From Hermodice carunculata (lineage: Eukaryota; Annelida; Polychaeta; Eunicida; Amphinomidae): a stretch of 64,000 nucleotides of DNA. The notes under the pieces were generated by a model that did not search any database, was not told the origin of the DNA, and saw nothing but the letters and a program-made list of their open reading frames with translations. A program made the translations under genes and the position numbers. Shown in pieces: positions 51,317-63,345 of this stretch; positions within the stretch are counted from its first letter, which is position 1; each line of letters opens with the position of its first letter. The stretch lies in the NCBI GenBank assembly GCA_964020975.1, contig OZ026623.1, positions 85,293,562 through 85,357,561 on the forward strand, in the 5' to 3' direction.

Positions 51317-53043
51317 ACGCAATTTCTGATAGCAATATGATCGTACACACACTTTTCTACCTTGTTGCTCAGTGTCACTGAGTGCTCATTTCACTTTGCC
51401 ACCACACTTTGTAACTCTATAAGAGCTGAAGAACCATTTGCAATGCTTGGGTTGCTGCCCTGGAGATATTTTCTTTGTTTTTTGATTCAAACTGTCATGT
51501 CATTGATGGCCATATTTTATTTCTGTCTTTGCAACATTGTCATGAATGACCATCATTAATACATACGTTATAAGTCTGCAAGTCAAGAGTAACCATGGTA
51601 ACCTAAGAACAGCGAAACACGTGAATAAGCTGCACCTATGCTTAACACTTTTGATACGTTATGAATTTTGAACTTAAAATATATGTTATGTGTACTTATC
51701 ATAATTAATGTGACCAATCACTACTAGAGGTCACCAAAGGTCGATAGCTTGAACCTGTGTACATAAAGATACAATCATGTATTCAACAAACTGACCTCAA
51801 GGCCATTTCTAACTACACGACCCAGCTGTCTCATTTTCTATAGCATTTCTTATGGAAATGGGGCCATATCTCAGACATAGTTCATAAATAATGTGAACAT
51901 GTTGAAAGAGTCCATGAACTTATCCCAATACAGCATTTCATTAAAATGCCAGGCAACCACATAAATTCTTTGTAAATCCTATGAAACTCATAATGCTAGC
52001 CTTTTAACCTGTCATGCTAGCTCACCTACAGGACCAAGAATATTCACCAGCAGCCCGGTTACTCCTAATATTTAAAGGCAACAGGTATATACAATGGCCC
52101 TGGTACTGATATTTCTGCCATCGGTTGCATGGCAAAGTATGTCTGGGTCATTTGACAGACAAATGTGTCCATTCACCATTGAAACGCAATAGCGTCCTCA
52201 TTACACTGTTGTTATTATTAATGTTCTTTCACATTGATAGTACAAACCCTCCGATGAAAGGAACACTGCAAAGTAAGGTGACTGTATGCATGATGATAAA
52301 GATTTGATTACAATGTATTCACATATAAAATATACAGTACACATACATGTAAATATAAATTATGAAGAAGCTCCACTGGAATAGTTTGTGGGGCCCCACC
52401 ACATACATATAGCATCCTGTACCATGTGAGGATATGTACATGTTGGACATATACTTAACTTGTGTGGGCTGAAGCGAAAGCAAGTACAGAAGCAAATTTT
52501 GATTTTCCACGATAATTCTTGTGAAAGTGAGCTATGCTTTTCAAAACACTTGAAAGATGGTTTCATATTCAGATGATGCACTATATATTTAGCTGAGAAC
52601 AATAAACTTGGACTGGTGCCAAAGTAAAACTTTACAGGCCAAGTGACCTCACAAAAATATGTCAGGGTCAATGATATTACATAACATGCCACTATACTAG
52701 CATTGGATATGGTCTATATATTCTATAAATTTGGCAAGTCTAATTTCATTATTTTTCGAGATATGGAATTTCATACTCGAATTTCATATCTTTCAACACA
52801 TTTTGGTTCATAATTTCAGTCAAATTATAGGTGGTGCCACTAGTATCACATGTAACTGATATTTTGACCTCTTCCACAATCCCACTAGATTTCATGAGGA
52901 AAAAAAAGAATACCGGTAAATAAATTTAATAAAGATCTATCGAACATCAAGGATGCTAGAATGGTCACAAGATTTTCACATTTTGACCCATACATTACAT
53001 AATGCTGTAGGTGGTGCCACCAATATCGAACTGGACCTAGATT

Positions 53044-53118
53044 TCAATACACTTGATAAGTCCTGAAAGTTATATGCCCAATATAACTTTCAGGACTTGT
53101 CAAGTGTATTGAATCTGT
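53044..53118. repeat. Near-perfect palindrome, 5' flank
   Basis: Arms of about 32 bp (ttcaatacacttgataagtc and the inverse gacttgtcaagtgtattgaa) around a 6-bp centre, with one mismatch. Confidence 0.92.
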
Positions 53119-54097
53119 CTTGCAAAACAGGGGACTGTATCACGCTCACAGGCTGATTTATGAAGAGATGCACAAACATTGAGTGATTGTATGAGATCTG
53201 CAACCTATCATCAACCATAACACATATATATGACTACAAACATTTATCACATTTTTGGATAAGTTTCTTGGCTTATGATTGGTCAATCCCACTGGTACAC
53301 AATACATATTTTACCAATACAACCACATCACGTATGAAACTGGTAGAATGCAATGTAAACAATATACATGTAACTGTGGGCCAGGGATATAATTGCTGTT
53401 AGATCATACTGTACCATAACATGTACATAAAATTTTAGTTCTCTGTCAGCTGCTAAATATCTGCCAGTGTGTTAGCTTTGCAGATGGCAAAGAGCACGCC
53501 AGCAAGTGAGTCAGGGCAGTGCATTGTTGTATGTATTACATGGAGTGATTGCTTTTTCAATAATGGGATTAAATAATCATTCACTCTTTTAGTGTGAAAT
53601 ACAAAATATCTCCCTGGATTCCACACTAATACAGAGATTAACAACTACAGTTCCCAAAAATGTTCCCATTAATCAATTCCCCAGCAATCCTTTGTGCTTG
53701 CCAGATGCAATTTATGGTCATGTTGCTGTTTCAGACAGAAAAGTGACAAGTTCAGACCCCCACAGAAATGTTAAATCAACACCTGAGAAGCATAAAATAT
53801 CCACAAAGGAATATTCTTCATTCAATCAATAACTACAGATACTCATTGCATCCAATGCACCAACATATTGCCTTGATCAACCTCATGCTGGTTCCCTTGC
53901 CTAGCCAGGATGATAGGCTTGCACACAACTACATGTAGTTGCATTAACAAGTTACAAATCCTTATCATGTCCGTGCATCATGTACAGACATGCTGTACCT
54001 TGATAGTGATCACATCGTGGCAGGAGTTGACATTGGGGCAAGCTCTATTGTCCGTGACAAGTTCATTTTCAGACAGGATAAATAAAAATTCTGAGTC

Positions 54098-54310
54098 CTT
54101 AACTCTTTGAGTGCCAACTTTTGGACAGGGTCACCAGCTTTTTTTGGTGTGTAATGCACACTGTGCATGCTGAAGAAAGCTGTTGACCTGGGATATTCTC
54201 TCTGGAACTGGTGGCATGCTGGTACTTGAATGAAGAGTCTGTTTATACGGAATCTGAATCTGAGATCCTTATGATAATTCAGTCTAGTTTGACATAAGTA
54301 GATCTTATTT
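54098..54310. mobile_element. TTAA-type MITE, family A, 5' flank
   Basis: Left end ttaactctttgagtgccaac, core with gctgaagaaagctgttgacc, and ggtacttgaatgaagagtct. The right end is truncated near gtagatct. Confidence 0.78.
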
Positions 54311-55669
54311 TAAAAGTTGGAAACACGGTGGATGAAAAACAGGCTGGGGTTATAAATGTACATTGTCCTTTTTAAACTATTCATATCCTGGAATCCGCCT
54401 TCTCTCCTAGGATTGACAGGAGAAGGTATTTCAATCCACCTCACTCAGCCAGCTCTCCAGTGCTGAAAACAGCAGAATCTTCTTGGACCTTTGGTGATAA
54501 ATGTAAGTTGGGGTTTTACCTGTTCACCTTAGACTTTGTGCTTACTCTTACTTTCCAGGATGGCCTGTTACACAGCATTTTATTATATCAAGTTACCAGT
54601 AATATATTACATGTACCTGAGAAAAATTTAATCTCTTCTACAATGTAAGGTATTTGTCAGCTTATCCTAACAATGCAGGCATACGAGTTCCTTCACCCAT
54701 CAATCAGTCTCCCTGTTTTGGTGTTGAGAAGAGGTCACCATTGGGGTTTTCTTTGTTTGCTATTTATTTTTTTTTTCTAGTTCTTCTTGGCAAGAATCTA
54801 TTATGTTAGAGACAAAAATTGCCACATGAAAATAAATCTAGATTAGGAGGATAAATCTAGATTAGGAGGATCACACCTTGGCTGGACTTGACATTGAGGT
54901 AAGCTCTGCTGTCTGTCAGAAGTACCTTTTCGGGCAGTAAAAGTAAAAATTCTGAGAGCTCTCAATAATGGTTTTTTCCTGCTCTTCGAGTCTTATAAAT
55001 ACTCACATTAGTTATCACAGACATCAGTACAGGCTAAATCTGAACAATAGAGATGTACAAAGTGTCATCAAATGTGACATATGCCTGGCGATCTTGGCAG
55101 TGGATGTGGGGAGGAGTCCATTGGTGAAGGTTCTGCACCCATACCTTCACAGTTTACTTTACTGCACGTTGCACTACTGTAGGTTATATTAAAAGGTCAT
55201 TCTAGTACTATGAAATAATCCAGTATTATCTTAGTTTTTATAGACCTGTTCTTGCACCTGAGAACTTTGGTTATTTGGGAATTTAGTATGATGGGCATTC
55301 CAGTGTGGTTCTGAAAGAGTGCCATCTAGTGAATATATCACCAAAGTTAACACAAGTCACAAAGCATGCTTGCGTTCAATACCTGGTGGTAAATAATCTT
55401 GGTCTTTGGGGTGGCTTAGTCCACTTCTTCTGGGTTGTACCTATCGCTACGTTTAAGCCACTACTTGTCTGGCTATCCTGAAGAATTGTACCAAATTAGT
55501 CACAGAAAACTAATACCACCCAAGTATGCAATCAAGTGTGAAGAAGATGCGGTATTTTCAAAGGGCCTTATTCCAAAATAAGCTTAGTATCGGGGGATTA
55601 CTTCTTTAGTCTAAGCTCCACTTGCCTGAATTCACTGTGACCTTACAGCCAAGACTTGAAGACTGTTAA

Positions 55670-55914
55670 TTAACTCATTCCATACTGTGGTCACAGGTCT
55701 TGGTCAGTGGTTCTGGCACTGCCTGGCAAGTCATGCTGCAGCTGCCTTTGCAGCAGCTGCAGCATGACTTGCCAAGCAGTGCCAGAACCACTGACTATAG
55801 GCATGTTGGTATTTGAATGAAAGCTTTTTTCTCGAAGAATTTAAATATGCAATTGTCCTCTTAAATCTAGGTAAATATACTGAAAAATCAGGAACTGGAA
55901 TGGAATGAGTTAAA
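55670..55914. mobile_element. TTAA-type MITE, family A outer parts with a different palindromic core
   Basis: Bounded by ttaactcattccatact and ggaatggaatgagttaa, with the family phrase ggtatttgaatgaaag. The centre is a near-perfect 43-bp inverted repeat (55703-55745 and 55752-55795), gtcagtggttctggcactgc, unlike the core in the other copies. Confidence 0.8.
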
Positions 55915-58310
55915 GCTTGGGGAAAACAACATTTGTTTTCCATTCATTTGCATGTGAAATTTCAGGTTTTCAAATTATTGATTTACACCCAACTTCACTC
56001 TTTATGAGTTCCAAACAGGGGATGTGAGGAAGATCTAATATACTGAAATGCCCAGTTTTAGAAAAATTATGTTTGCGTGGTGAGAAGACAAGTTGGACCT
56101 TGAGGTTTTTCAGGCACATTTCACAAAGAACATACAGGTAGCTATGGTGTGTGTTCTCACTCAGCTTGGTGTGGCAGCAGGTTGGTTGTTAACATCCTCT
56201 GATGGCTGAGCTGTGCATGTTCCAGGATTGTGAACTCCAGAATTTTACCCAAAAGTTGCTGTGGCCCATTGTGGATCCAGAAACAAAATACAAAGTGGTT
56301 ATGGATCAGGCAGCCAGGTAACACTCAGCATTGGTTGGTTATATGCCTGACATGACATCATCCTCAAAGCAGTCAAGTCAGTCAGTCTGGTATTATAACA
56401 AATTGAATCTGTGGCACCATCCATGCACTTGGTCCCTGGCATTGGCTTCAGGTTTCTATTCCTAGAGGACCTTGAAACTTCAACCAGGAGCTTTGAGATG
56501 CAACATTCACAAAGTGTTATTGATCATAGCGCTGTGTGATTCCTCAGTGATATTATAAATCAGATACAACAATGTAATGGTGTTTTCCCCAGATAATCTT
56601 GACAGTGTAGCACTGGGATTTTTACATTTCACCAAATATGAGCAAATTTCAAGAATTACAGCCCTATTTTCCTTTACTTTATAATGGGAAATTGAAGTCA
56701 CAGCCCCTATTTCAAGATCACAGCCATATAATTTATAGGGCTGTAGGGGTCTGGGCACTGATTACAGTGCAGGCTGCTAAAAGGAGAATACCAGACTCCC
56801 TACAAATGCAAAATGAATTTAAAGGGCCACTGTATAATCCATTGGTGTACTTATGCATACATGGAAAGAAGTATAAATCCAGAGGCATGGGGATGATGCC
56901 AAACCAAGGGAAATACATGTAGGCTGATACAGGACATGTTGTGTAGATATTTATAAGATATTTCAATTCCTTATGTCCAACACACAAAAAAGTCTTGAGA
57001 CTGTGACATAATTACAGCACTGGCATGCATATTAATTTCCCACCACAACTGCATACATGTGCCTGTTTGTCTTAGTAACCATAGTCTCGCCTGATGAGAT
57101 ATGGGCTGCTGCCAGTGCATGGAAGTGTGATATTACTAACATTTTGGAAGTAAAGAATACTACAACTTAGTTCAGGCACACAGAAATTTATTCTCGTATC
57201 CAATTTAGGAAGCACTACCTGAATATGATTTTGATGTTTGTGAATGTAAATTTCTCTAAAAGACACTAATTTTATGAGAAAGGGGTACCTAGCCCTGTCT
57301 ATGACAGCAATTAGCCTGTGTGTCCTCTGTGATTGACAGGTGCGTGCTTCGTGGTGGGAAATTAATATGCATGTTACGTTTTGTCTGTTGAATCACCAAC
57401 TTGGGTCTTGTCATGAGAGTTTGGCAGGCAAAGGAGATGAGGGTGGCAGTCCTAGTTTGCTGGTACAGGTAACAATTTCGCCCCGGTACAAGGTACAGAA
57501 AATAAGAAAAATTTAACAGGAATAACAGCTGCTACAAAGCTGGGCTCCATTTTGGCTGGTGTCTGGTGACCCGATGCCCCTGTAATTTTGACACGGACAC
57601 CCAGAGTAGTCTACAGTGGGTGTCCGTTTGACCACCAACCTTTTTCCCTCCACCTGCAAACATCGTCGACATCCTCACTTCCCTGGTTTACAACTATAAG
57701 TGATCGATGACTGGAAGAGATATTTTTACCATTTCCATTTAGTGTGTCAAAAGCCACCCTGCACGTAATTACCATTGGAATGATCCATTGGTTTATTTTA
57801 ATTTTTCCCACGGTAATCGATCTTGTGCATCCCCGCTAAATTTGTCATTTTCTGGTCACGTGACACATAGAAAGTTCTGGAATGCCTCTGATCCAACTGG
57901 CATCTGCATACCTGTCAACATTCCATACCTCAAATTAGGGAGATTTTTGTAAATTTGAAAAATCCATGGGGGGAGATTCTGCGATTTATTATTGTGTATA
58001 TTTTTACATGTATGTATTGATTGGTCAAGAATAAAGAGAATCTGCCAAATTTGCAAAATTTTGCATGTAAATATATAAAAACAAAACAAAAAATGGGTGA
58101 AAAAGTGGGAGAATCCCACCTTATGTGGGAGACTTGACAGGTATGCCTCTGCTTTTGATGGGTAACATGACTTTACTGCTAATTTTAGCACTTCTCGTTT
58201 CTTGGTCCTTACAATCTGGTCGTAAATACAAAAGGGTTGTACACAAAAAGAAACGGGGAAGGAAAAAAGGTAAATTTTCACCAAAATGACAGGTGCTGCT
58301 TGGTCTAAAC

Positions 58311-59295
58311 ATGGAGCTACTATAGATGGAGGTACAGGTTCAAATACACAGAAATCCTATCACCAGCTACCGTGGTGCGCTGTTTTGAACTTCAAAGGGG
58401 GAGGTTGTGTGTTGGCCGGTCGCCAAGCCGTCTCTGATGTGCAGCCCTATGACCAGCTCCCATTTGCTGCCAGATGGTGCGTCGAAAGCACACCCTCTCC
58501 CGCTCTCGTGTCTGGGAGGGTTGAATAGTCTACATCTTTGCAACAATGCTACTCTGAGTAATTTTTTCTTACTGCTCATGGCGCGTGCTTTCGAAAGGTG
58601 TTTGAATTATTGAAATCGGATGAAACCCAATGAAGTTATCACAGGTTGAGCAAACAATCAATATTAAAATGGCCAACAAAGGTCAGCAAACTTTGTTACA
58701 TTCCAACGACAAGAAGTATGCTTGCCGCTCTCTATAGCTGACGTGCAAACCATGTTCACTGATCGTGGAAACACCTATCTTAAACAAAAAGATGAGTGAA
58801 ATAAATGTCGGAGTGTGTCAGACATTCAACTTTATGATGAAAAATCACCTGGTTCTGGTCAATGTTAAACAGGACAGACAGCGATAATATGGAATGGTAT
58901 TTTCTGTCAATCCCACACATTGATAGTGGAAGTTGGAACCACTCCACTGAACAATTGGGATTTTCACAGTAAATCATTTCATCAGTCTCCCCACCTATAC
59001 ATATACAAAACACCTCCGTAAAGAGATAAAAAAATTGGAGGTCGCACATTTCTTCCAACTTACAACGCCATCACTGTTGTCAAAACAACGGAACTAGAAA
59101 TCTAAAACACACCCGATGTAGACAGGCAGAAAGTGCTGATCCTCATGTTGGCATGCGACTCATAGTGCAAGCGGTGTTGTGTATTCGCAGTGGGGGAGAG
59201 GCAATCAAGATAAGCGGCCAGATTTTATCAGTAGCGGTCACAGAGCTTTTTCCATTGATGAGTGTTAGCTGTACCTCCATCTATAGAAGCTCCAT
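58311..59295. mobile_element. 985-bp non-autonomous DNA transposon, MULE-like, 9-bp target duplication
   Basis: The ends are 27-bp terminal inverted repeats with one mismatch: ATGGAGCTACTATAGATGG then AGGTACAG at the left, and its reverse complement ending gaagctccat at the right. The 9-bp word GGTCTAAAC occurs at 58302-58310 and again at 59296-59304, an exact target duplication. A 9-bp duplication fits Mutator-like elements; 8-bp hAT-like is less likely. No transposase is visible; the open frame at 58286-58528 matches nothing I know. The interior includes a low-similarity short-frame region only. Confidence 0.8.
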
Positions 59296-59304
59296 GGTCT
59301 AAAC

Positions 59305-60267
59305 AACCTTACCCATGAGCAGAATCCTGCTGCCGAACCCAGCACAAGACCAAAATATCAAATGTGATGGATGGTTAATGAATGGGTGATGTGACCAAAA
59401 ATTACCACCCACCATGGCACCCAAAACTGCCCCCACATAGTCTTAGCCACTACCCTAGCTTGCCTGCAGTGCAAAAACGCTGCAGGCACCAGCCCTTAGT
59501 AATTTGTTCGGTACTTCATAAACTTGTGGTGTGTTAACTTATACTCATCCCCATTAATTTATTATGCAAAAATCACGAATCTAAAATTATATTCATAGCC
59601 CTGTGGCTCTGTTGGTGACACCATGCAGGAATCTGGTTGATTTCTAAAAAATAAGGTTAACTTAAATGGTGACACCGAGTGACAGTGTAGATTGTAAATT
59701 TGTGATGTCCCAACTTTCTAATATATGGAGCTCGTATTACACCTTCCATGCTCCCTGTCACGAGGGGCCGTCTCAATTTTGAGTGATGCCCCTTCACTGA
59801 CTATAGTATGGCCACACGCATCCGTTTGAGGCTATAGTCAGTTAATAGGCATCAGTCAGTGGGAGTCGAGACGGCCACCCGTGCTTTCTGTTTTCAATCC
59901 ATGCTGCCATAGCCAGTATTGACGACAGTACTCAAGCAACATCATGTCCATTGCTAGAATTACTTACCAGTATTTGTTTTACTATACAGACTGTCACTGT
60001 ATGTTTTGTTGCGGCAGCAGACATGACCAGCGTTAACTGTCCACAATTCTTACTTTGAAAAAAATTAAACTGTCTTCTCTTTCTGCCACCTCAGTGCCGG
60101 AAGCACTTCCATATTTGTTTAGACCTCGCTTTCGAAAATTACCTGCGCACCTGACAGCACCAGGCCAGACTGAACTGCAAAACGGCACAAAAATGTCTCC
60201 GCACAAATAATCAAACGCTAGGTAGAGCCACTGCAACATTTCCATCATGTTCCGCTGCCGTGTTGCA
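59305..60267. other. Unassigned sequence between the MULE-like element and LINE B
   Basis: No coding region is recognised. Apart from a small foldback (59764-59877), the part near 60040-60250 is less AT-rich and contains two adjacent ETS-like words on the minus strand, gaagtg and cttccgg, followed by a good splice donor (aaa/gtaaga) at about 60055. It could hold the first untranslated exon of VPS13B. Confidence 0.35.
59764..59877. mobile_element. Small foldback MITE, 5' flank
   Basis: Inverted ends ggggccgtctcaattttgag and gtcgagacggccac, with inner matched blocks cactgactatag and ctatagtcagttaat. Confidence 0.65.
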
Positions 60268-60290
60268 CTTTCTTTCTTTCTTTCTTTCTT

Positions 60291-60368
<78 letters not shown>
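60268..60368. repeat. (TTTC)n then (TC)n microsatellite
   Basis: About seven TTTC units pass into some 36 TC units, directly abutting the 3' tail of LINE B. Reading the minus strand it extends the LINE tail, so it may have grown from the tail after insertion. Confidence 0.95.
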
Positions 60369-60370
<2 letters not shown>

Positions 60371-61193
60371 GACTCAGGACTCAGGACAGTTTTATTCGAC
60401 CAAAAAGTTACAGAAATAAAATATAATAATCAATGAACATATTGTGTGGTCAGGGAGACTCCCATTAAGGCAGAGACAACTGTTGCTCTCATGGGGCCAC
60501 CCTGTAAAAATTAACTAAATATTTCATGGCGACTGTTTTTGCAGATTGAAGGGAAATAAATCAAAATGTTCAGCCACGAATAAATAATAAATTATAATAA
60601 TATGAAGTACTTACACATACACTCTGGTGAAGGCAATAATAATTCTAAAATAATCTTCAACTTAAACCTTCTCGGGAACAAATGTAGCAGTTCTCATTTA
60701 TGCACTTTTCCTTATGATTTTCAATATAGTATTTTTTTATGTATTTTGCTAGTCCATTATAACTATGCGTATATAGTTTTTCAGGTAAATTGGCTGGAGA
60801 TTTGTTGATAGTCTCAGGCACATCACAACGTGACCAGTCTTTAGCATAACTGTGCTTGTATCTATGTATAACATTGTTACCAGCTTGTCTTGTATTATAT
60901 CTAAACTACTCAAAACTTATAGCTCTCCACTTATTTACTTGTATGTAATTAAATAATGAACAAATATTTTGGAATTTCAGTATCATATATTTTATCTTCA
61001 TACTCTTGGTACGGCGTTAACAGAAAAAGGACCATCTTAAGGAGTCCATGGTTCACTGCACATGACTGGTTTTCAGTGAAAGTCCAAATTTGAAGTTCGC
61101 AACATTAGATTCAATGAAACCTGAAGTGGGTAATAAAGTTTTTTGTTTATCACAGAAGACTTGTCTCAGACCACATGTGTCCCGTGATGTCCA

Positions 61194-63098
61194 GACAAGT
61201 TGACAAGTTGACAAGTTTATTTGCAGTACATATTCAGTACAAATGACTGTTGTTCCATGGAGGCTCATAACAATATTAAAACAAAGAGAATATAAAAGGT
61301 AAGTTATATATACAGAGAGATATAAATTAGGACAATAAGATGTGACCCACAATGATGGATGGTATGGGGTGATTAATATGGAAATGGATGCACAGGGAGT
61401 ATGATAATAATAAGTTGCAGGTCAAATATAATTAAAACCGTTCAACATTTTTGAATATGTGACCCACAATGTTCTTTTTAAAACTGTAACAAGAGCGCAC
61501 ATCACGGATATGCTGGGGTATGGAATTCCAGGTCTTATTACCTATAACTGTGAGGGTTTTAGATGAAAATGATTTTGGATGGAGAGTTTTATAAAGCTGG
61601 CCCTTGGCGGCAGATCGGGTATTATATTTGTGTGCGGAGGCCGCTGGAGTAAAGTATTTGGATAGGTACTCAGGAGTCTGGTTATTAATTATTTTCCAAA
61701 GGAATACAGAGTAGTTATAGAACATTCTCTGTTTTATACTCATCCAATTTAAGGTGTCCAGCATATCCGTGATGTGCGTTCTCGGGTGACATTCAAGAAT
61801 AGTTCTCATTGCCCTATTTTGTATACGTTGTAGTTTAGTTAAGTCTTGTTTGCGCAGACTGGTACTCCAGACTGTGCTACAATAGTCAATGTGGGGTAGA
61901 ACCAGGGTATTGAAAAGGGTAATTTTTACATGAGGCGGTACAAATTTTGCAGCTCTTGTAAAAATACCCATTGCACGTTTCAGTTTACTAATCAATGTGT
62001 CGAACTGTTCAATAAATGTCATATTAGAATCCGAAGTAATGCCGAGATATTTGCAAGAATTTAGTTGTGTAACCGATTGTTCCTCCAAAATTAAATTTAG
62101 ATCACTATTTTCAGGTTTCCGTCTTTTGGAGTGTATCAACATACTGTTAGTTTTACCTATGTGTAGGCTAAGTTTATTTGCCCTTAACCAATTTGCTACA
62201 TGTAGCAAATCTGTGTTAAGGGCAGTGGAAACCACATTGACATCAGAATTTGAAAAATAAAACAGAGTATCATCGGCATACAAATTGATGGTTGAGTGTT
62301 CGAAGCAGGTACCGATGTCATTCATATATAAGATGAATAACAGCGGACCTAGGATCGAGCCCTGAGGGACACCAGTAATGATAGTTTTTGATTCAGAAAG
62401 GTTGCCATTGATACAAGAAATCTGCTGCCTCTCATTTAGGTAGCTTCTGAACCATTCAAAAGAAGTATTCCTAAAACCGTAGTGGGCCAGCTTACTTAGT
62501 AAAATGCCATGGTCAACAGTATCAAACGCTTTTCTTAAGTCGAGTGCTACTAGTCCAACGCAGTTTCCCTCCGCAATCTCACTGAAGGCGAATTCAGTGA
62601 AGTTGTGAAGGGAAGTCTGCGTTGAATGTTTGGGTCTAAAGCCCGATTGCTGGGTTGCTAATATTTTATGTTCAGAAAGATAGATGTAAATTTGATTATG
62701 TACAATCCGTTTAAGGATTTCAGAAATCACAGGTAAGATGGAAACGGGGCGAAAATTTCCAGGATCAGTTTTAGGACCTTTTTTATGAATAGCAGATACC
62801 CTGGCCATTTTCCATGGATCAGGGAAGGTACCTGTAGACAATGACATATTAAAGATGTATGCCAGACTGTTGGAGATGGCCGGCGAGGCCATCTTCAACA
62901 GTCTGGCCTGTATATTATCAAGTCCTGTGGCTTTATCTCTTGGTAAACCAGTCAAGAGTTTGGCCACATCATGGGAAGAAACCCTTTGAAAGGCAAACCT
63001 GCCAGGGGGATGTGGATAGAGTTTAGAGAGATAGTCCAGGGCAGAGGCAGAAATAGGTTGTATTTGTTGAGATAATTTCAGGGCTTCCTTGCTAATGA
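61194..63098 (-). mobile_element. LINE A: 5'-truncated CR1/L2-group non-LTR retrotransposon (reverse transcriptase)
   Basis: An open frame from about 63098 to 61432 encodes a reverse transcriptase of the CR1/L2-like group. Motifs in order are FRPVSILPVISEILKRI, ALDLRKAFDTVDHGIL (first catalytic Asp), GVPQGSILGPLLFILYMNDI, the active site NLYADDTLFYF, the thumb LGITSDSNMTF, and a C-terminal HKYNTRSAAKG...WNSIPQHIRD tail. ORF1 and the AP endonuclease are missing, so the copy is 5'-truncated, as is usual for LINEs. After the stop comes about 235 bp of 3' UTR ending in aataaa and a short tandem tail of acttgtca units (61195-61218 on the plus strand). Its 5' end joins the Tc1/mariner transposase sequence at about 63095, so it inserted into that element. 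The long open frame suggests a fairly young copy. Confidence 0.9.
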
Positions 63099-63345
63099 GG
63101 GTGTTGAGGTGATGGAGTGGCCAGCCTGTTCCCCGGATCTGAATCCGATAGAGCATGTCTGGAGTCAGCTGAAGCAGAAGGTATACCCTCAGATGAACGC
63201 TGCTTCAACTATTGATGATCTGCGCCGTTTAGTTCAGCAGGAATGGGACAATTTGCCACAAGCTTACCTTCGTAAGCTTGTATACAGCATGAGGAGAAGG
63301 TGCCAGCAGTGCCATAGCAACCGAGGTGGTTACACAGAATACTGA
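63098..63345 (+). pseudogene. Tc1/mariner transposase, C-terminal remnant
   Basis: The frame encodes GVEVMEWPACSPDLNPIEHV W, the hallmark around the third catalytic acidic residue (Glu in NPIEHVW) of Tc1-like DDE transposases, followed by LKQKVYPQMNAASTIDDLRR and a basic end with MRRRCQQCHSNRGGY before the stop at 63343-63345. The catalytic DD residues and the helix-turn-helix DNA-binding domain that normally precede it are missing; LINE A takes their place. Confidence 0.9.

Larger units (their letters stand above)
50431..58301. other. 5' flank or 5' intron of VPS13B, no gene recognised
   Basis: No frame in either strand here resembles a known protein, and the open stretches are short. Contents are the MITEs and palindromes listed separately, a run of C at 50578-50593, and a duplicated taaatctagattaggaggat near 54834-54870. 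One or more untranslated VPS13B exons may lie here or further right but cannot be identified from sequence alone. Confidence 0.6.

Noticed and set aside
51163-51381. Plus-strand frame within the 51135 MITE
   Set aside because: It lies mostly within a mobile repeat and has no homology; the similar frame at 45371-45640 comes from a related MITE.
58286-58528. 80-codon plus-strand open frame across the left end of the MULE-like element
   Set aside because: It crosses the target duplication and TIR, so it cannot be an ancestral coding unit; no homology seen.
60033-60248. 71-codon minus-strand frame as a protein-coding first exon of VPS13B
   Set aside because: VPS13B proteins start at the chorein domain encoded at 50388, and this frame has no similarity; if transcribed, the region is more likely untranslated.
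61053-61352. 99-codon minus-strand frame
   Set aside because: It crosses the 3' UTR and tail of LINE A and part of the mariner left side; a chance open frame.
63109-63345. Plus-strand frame as a possible host gene
   Set aside because: WPACSPDLNPIEHVW is the Tc1/mariner transposase hallmark, so it is a transposon remnant.
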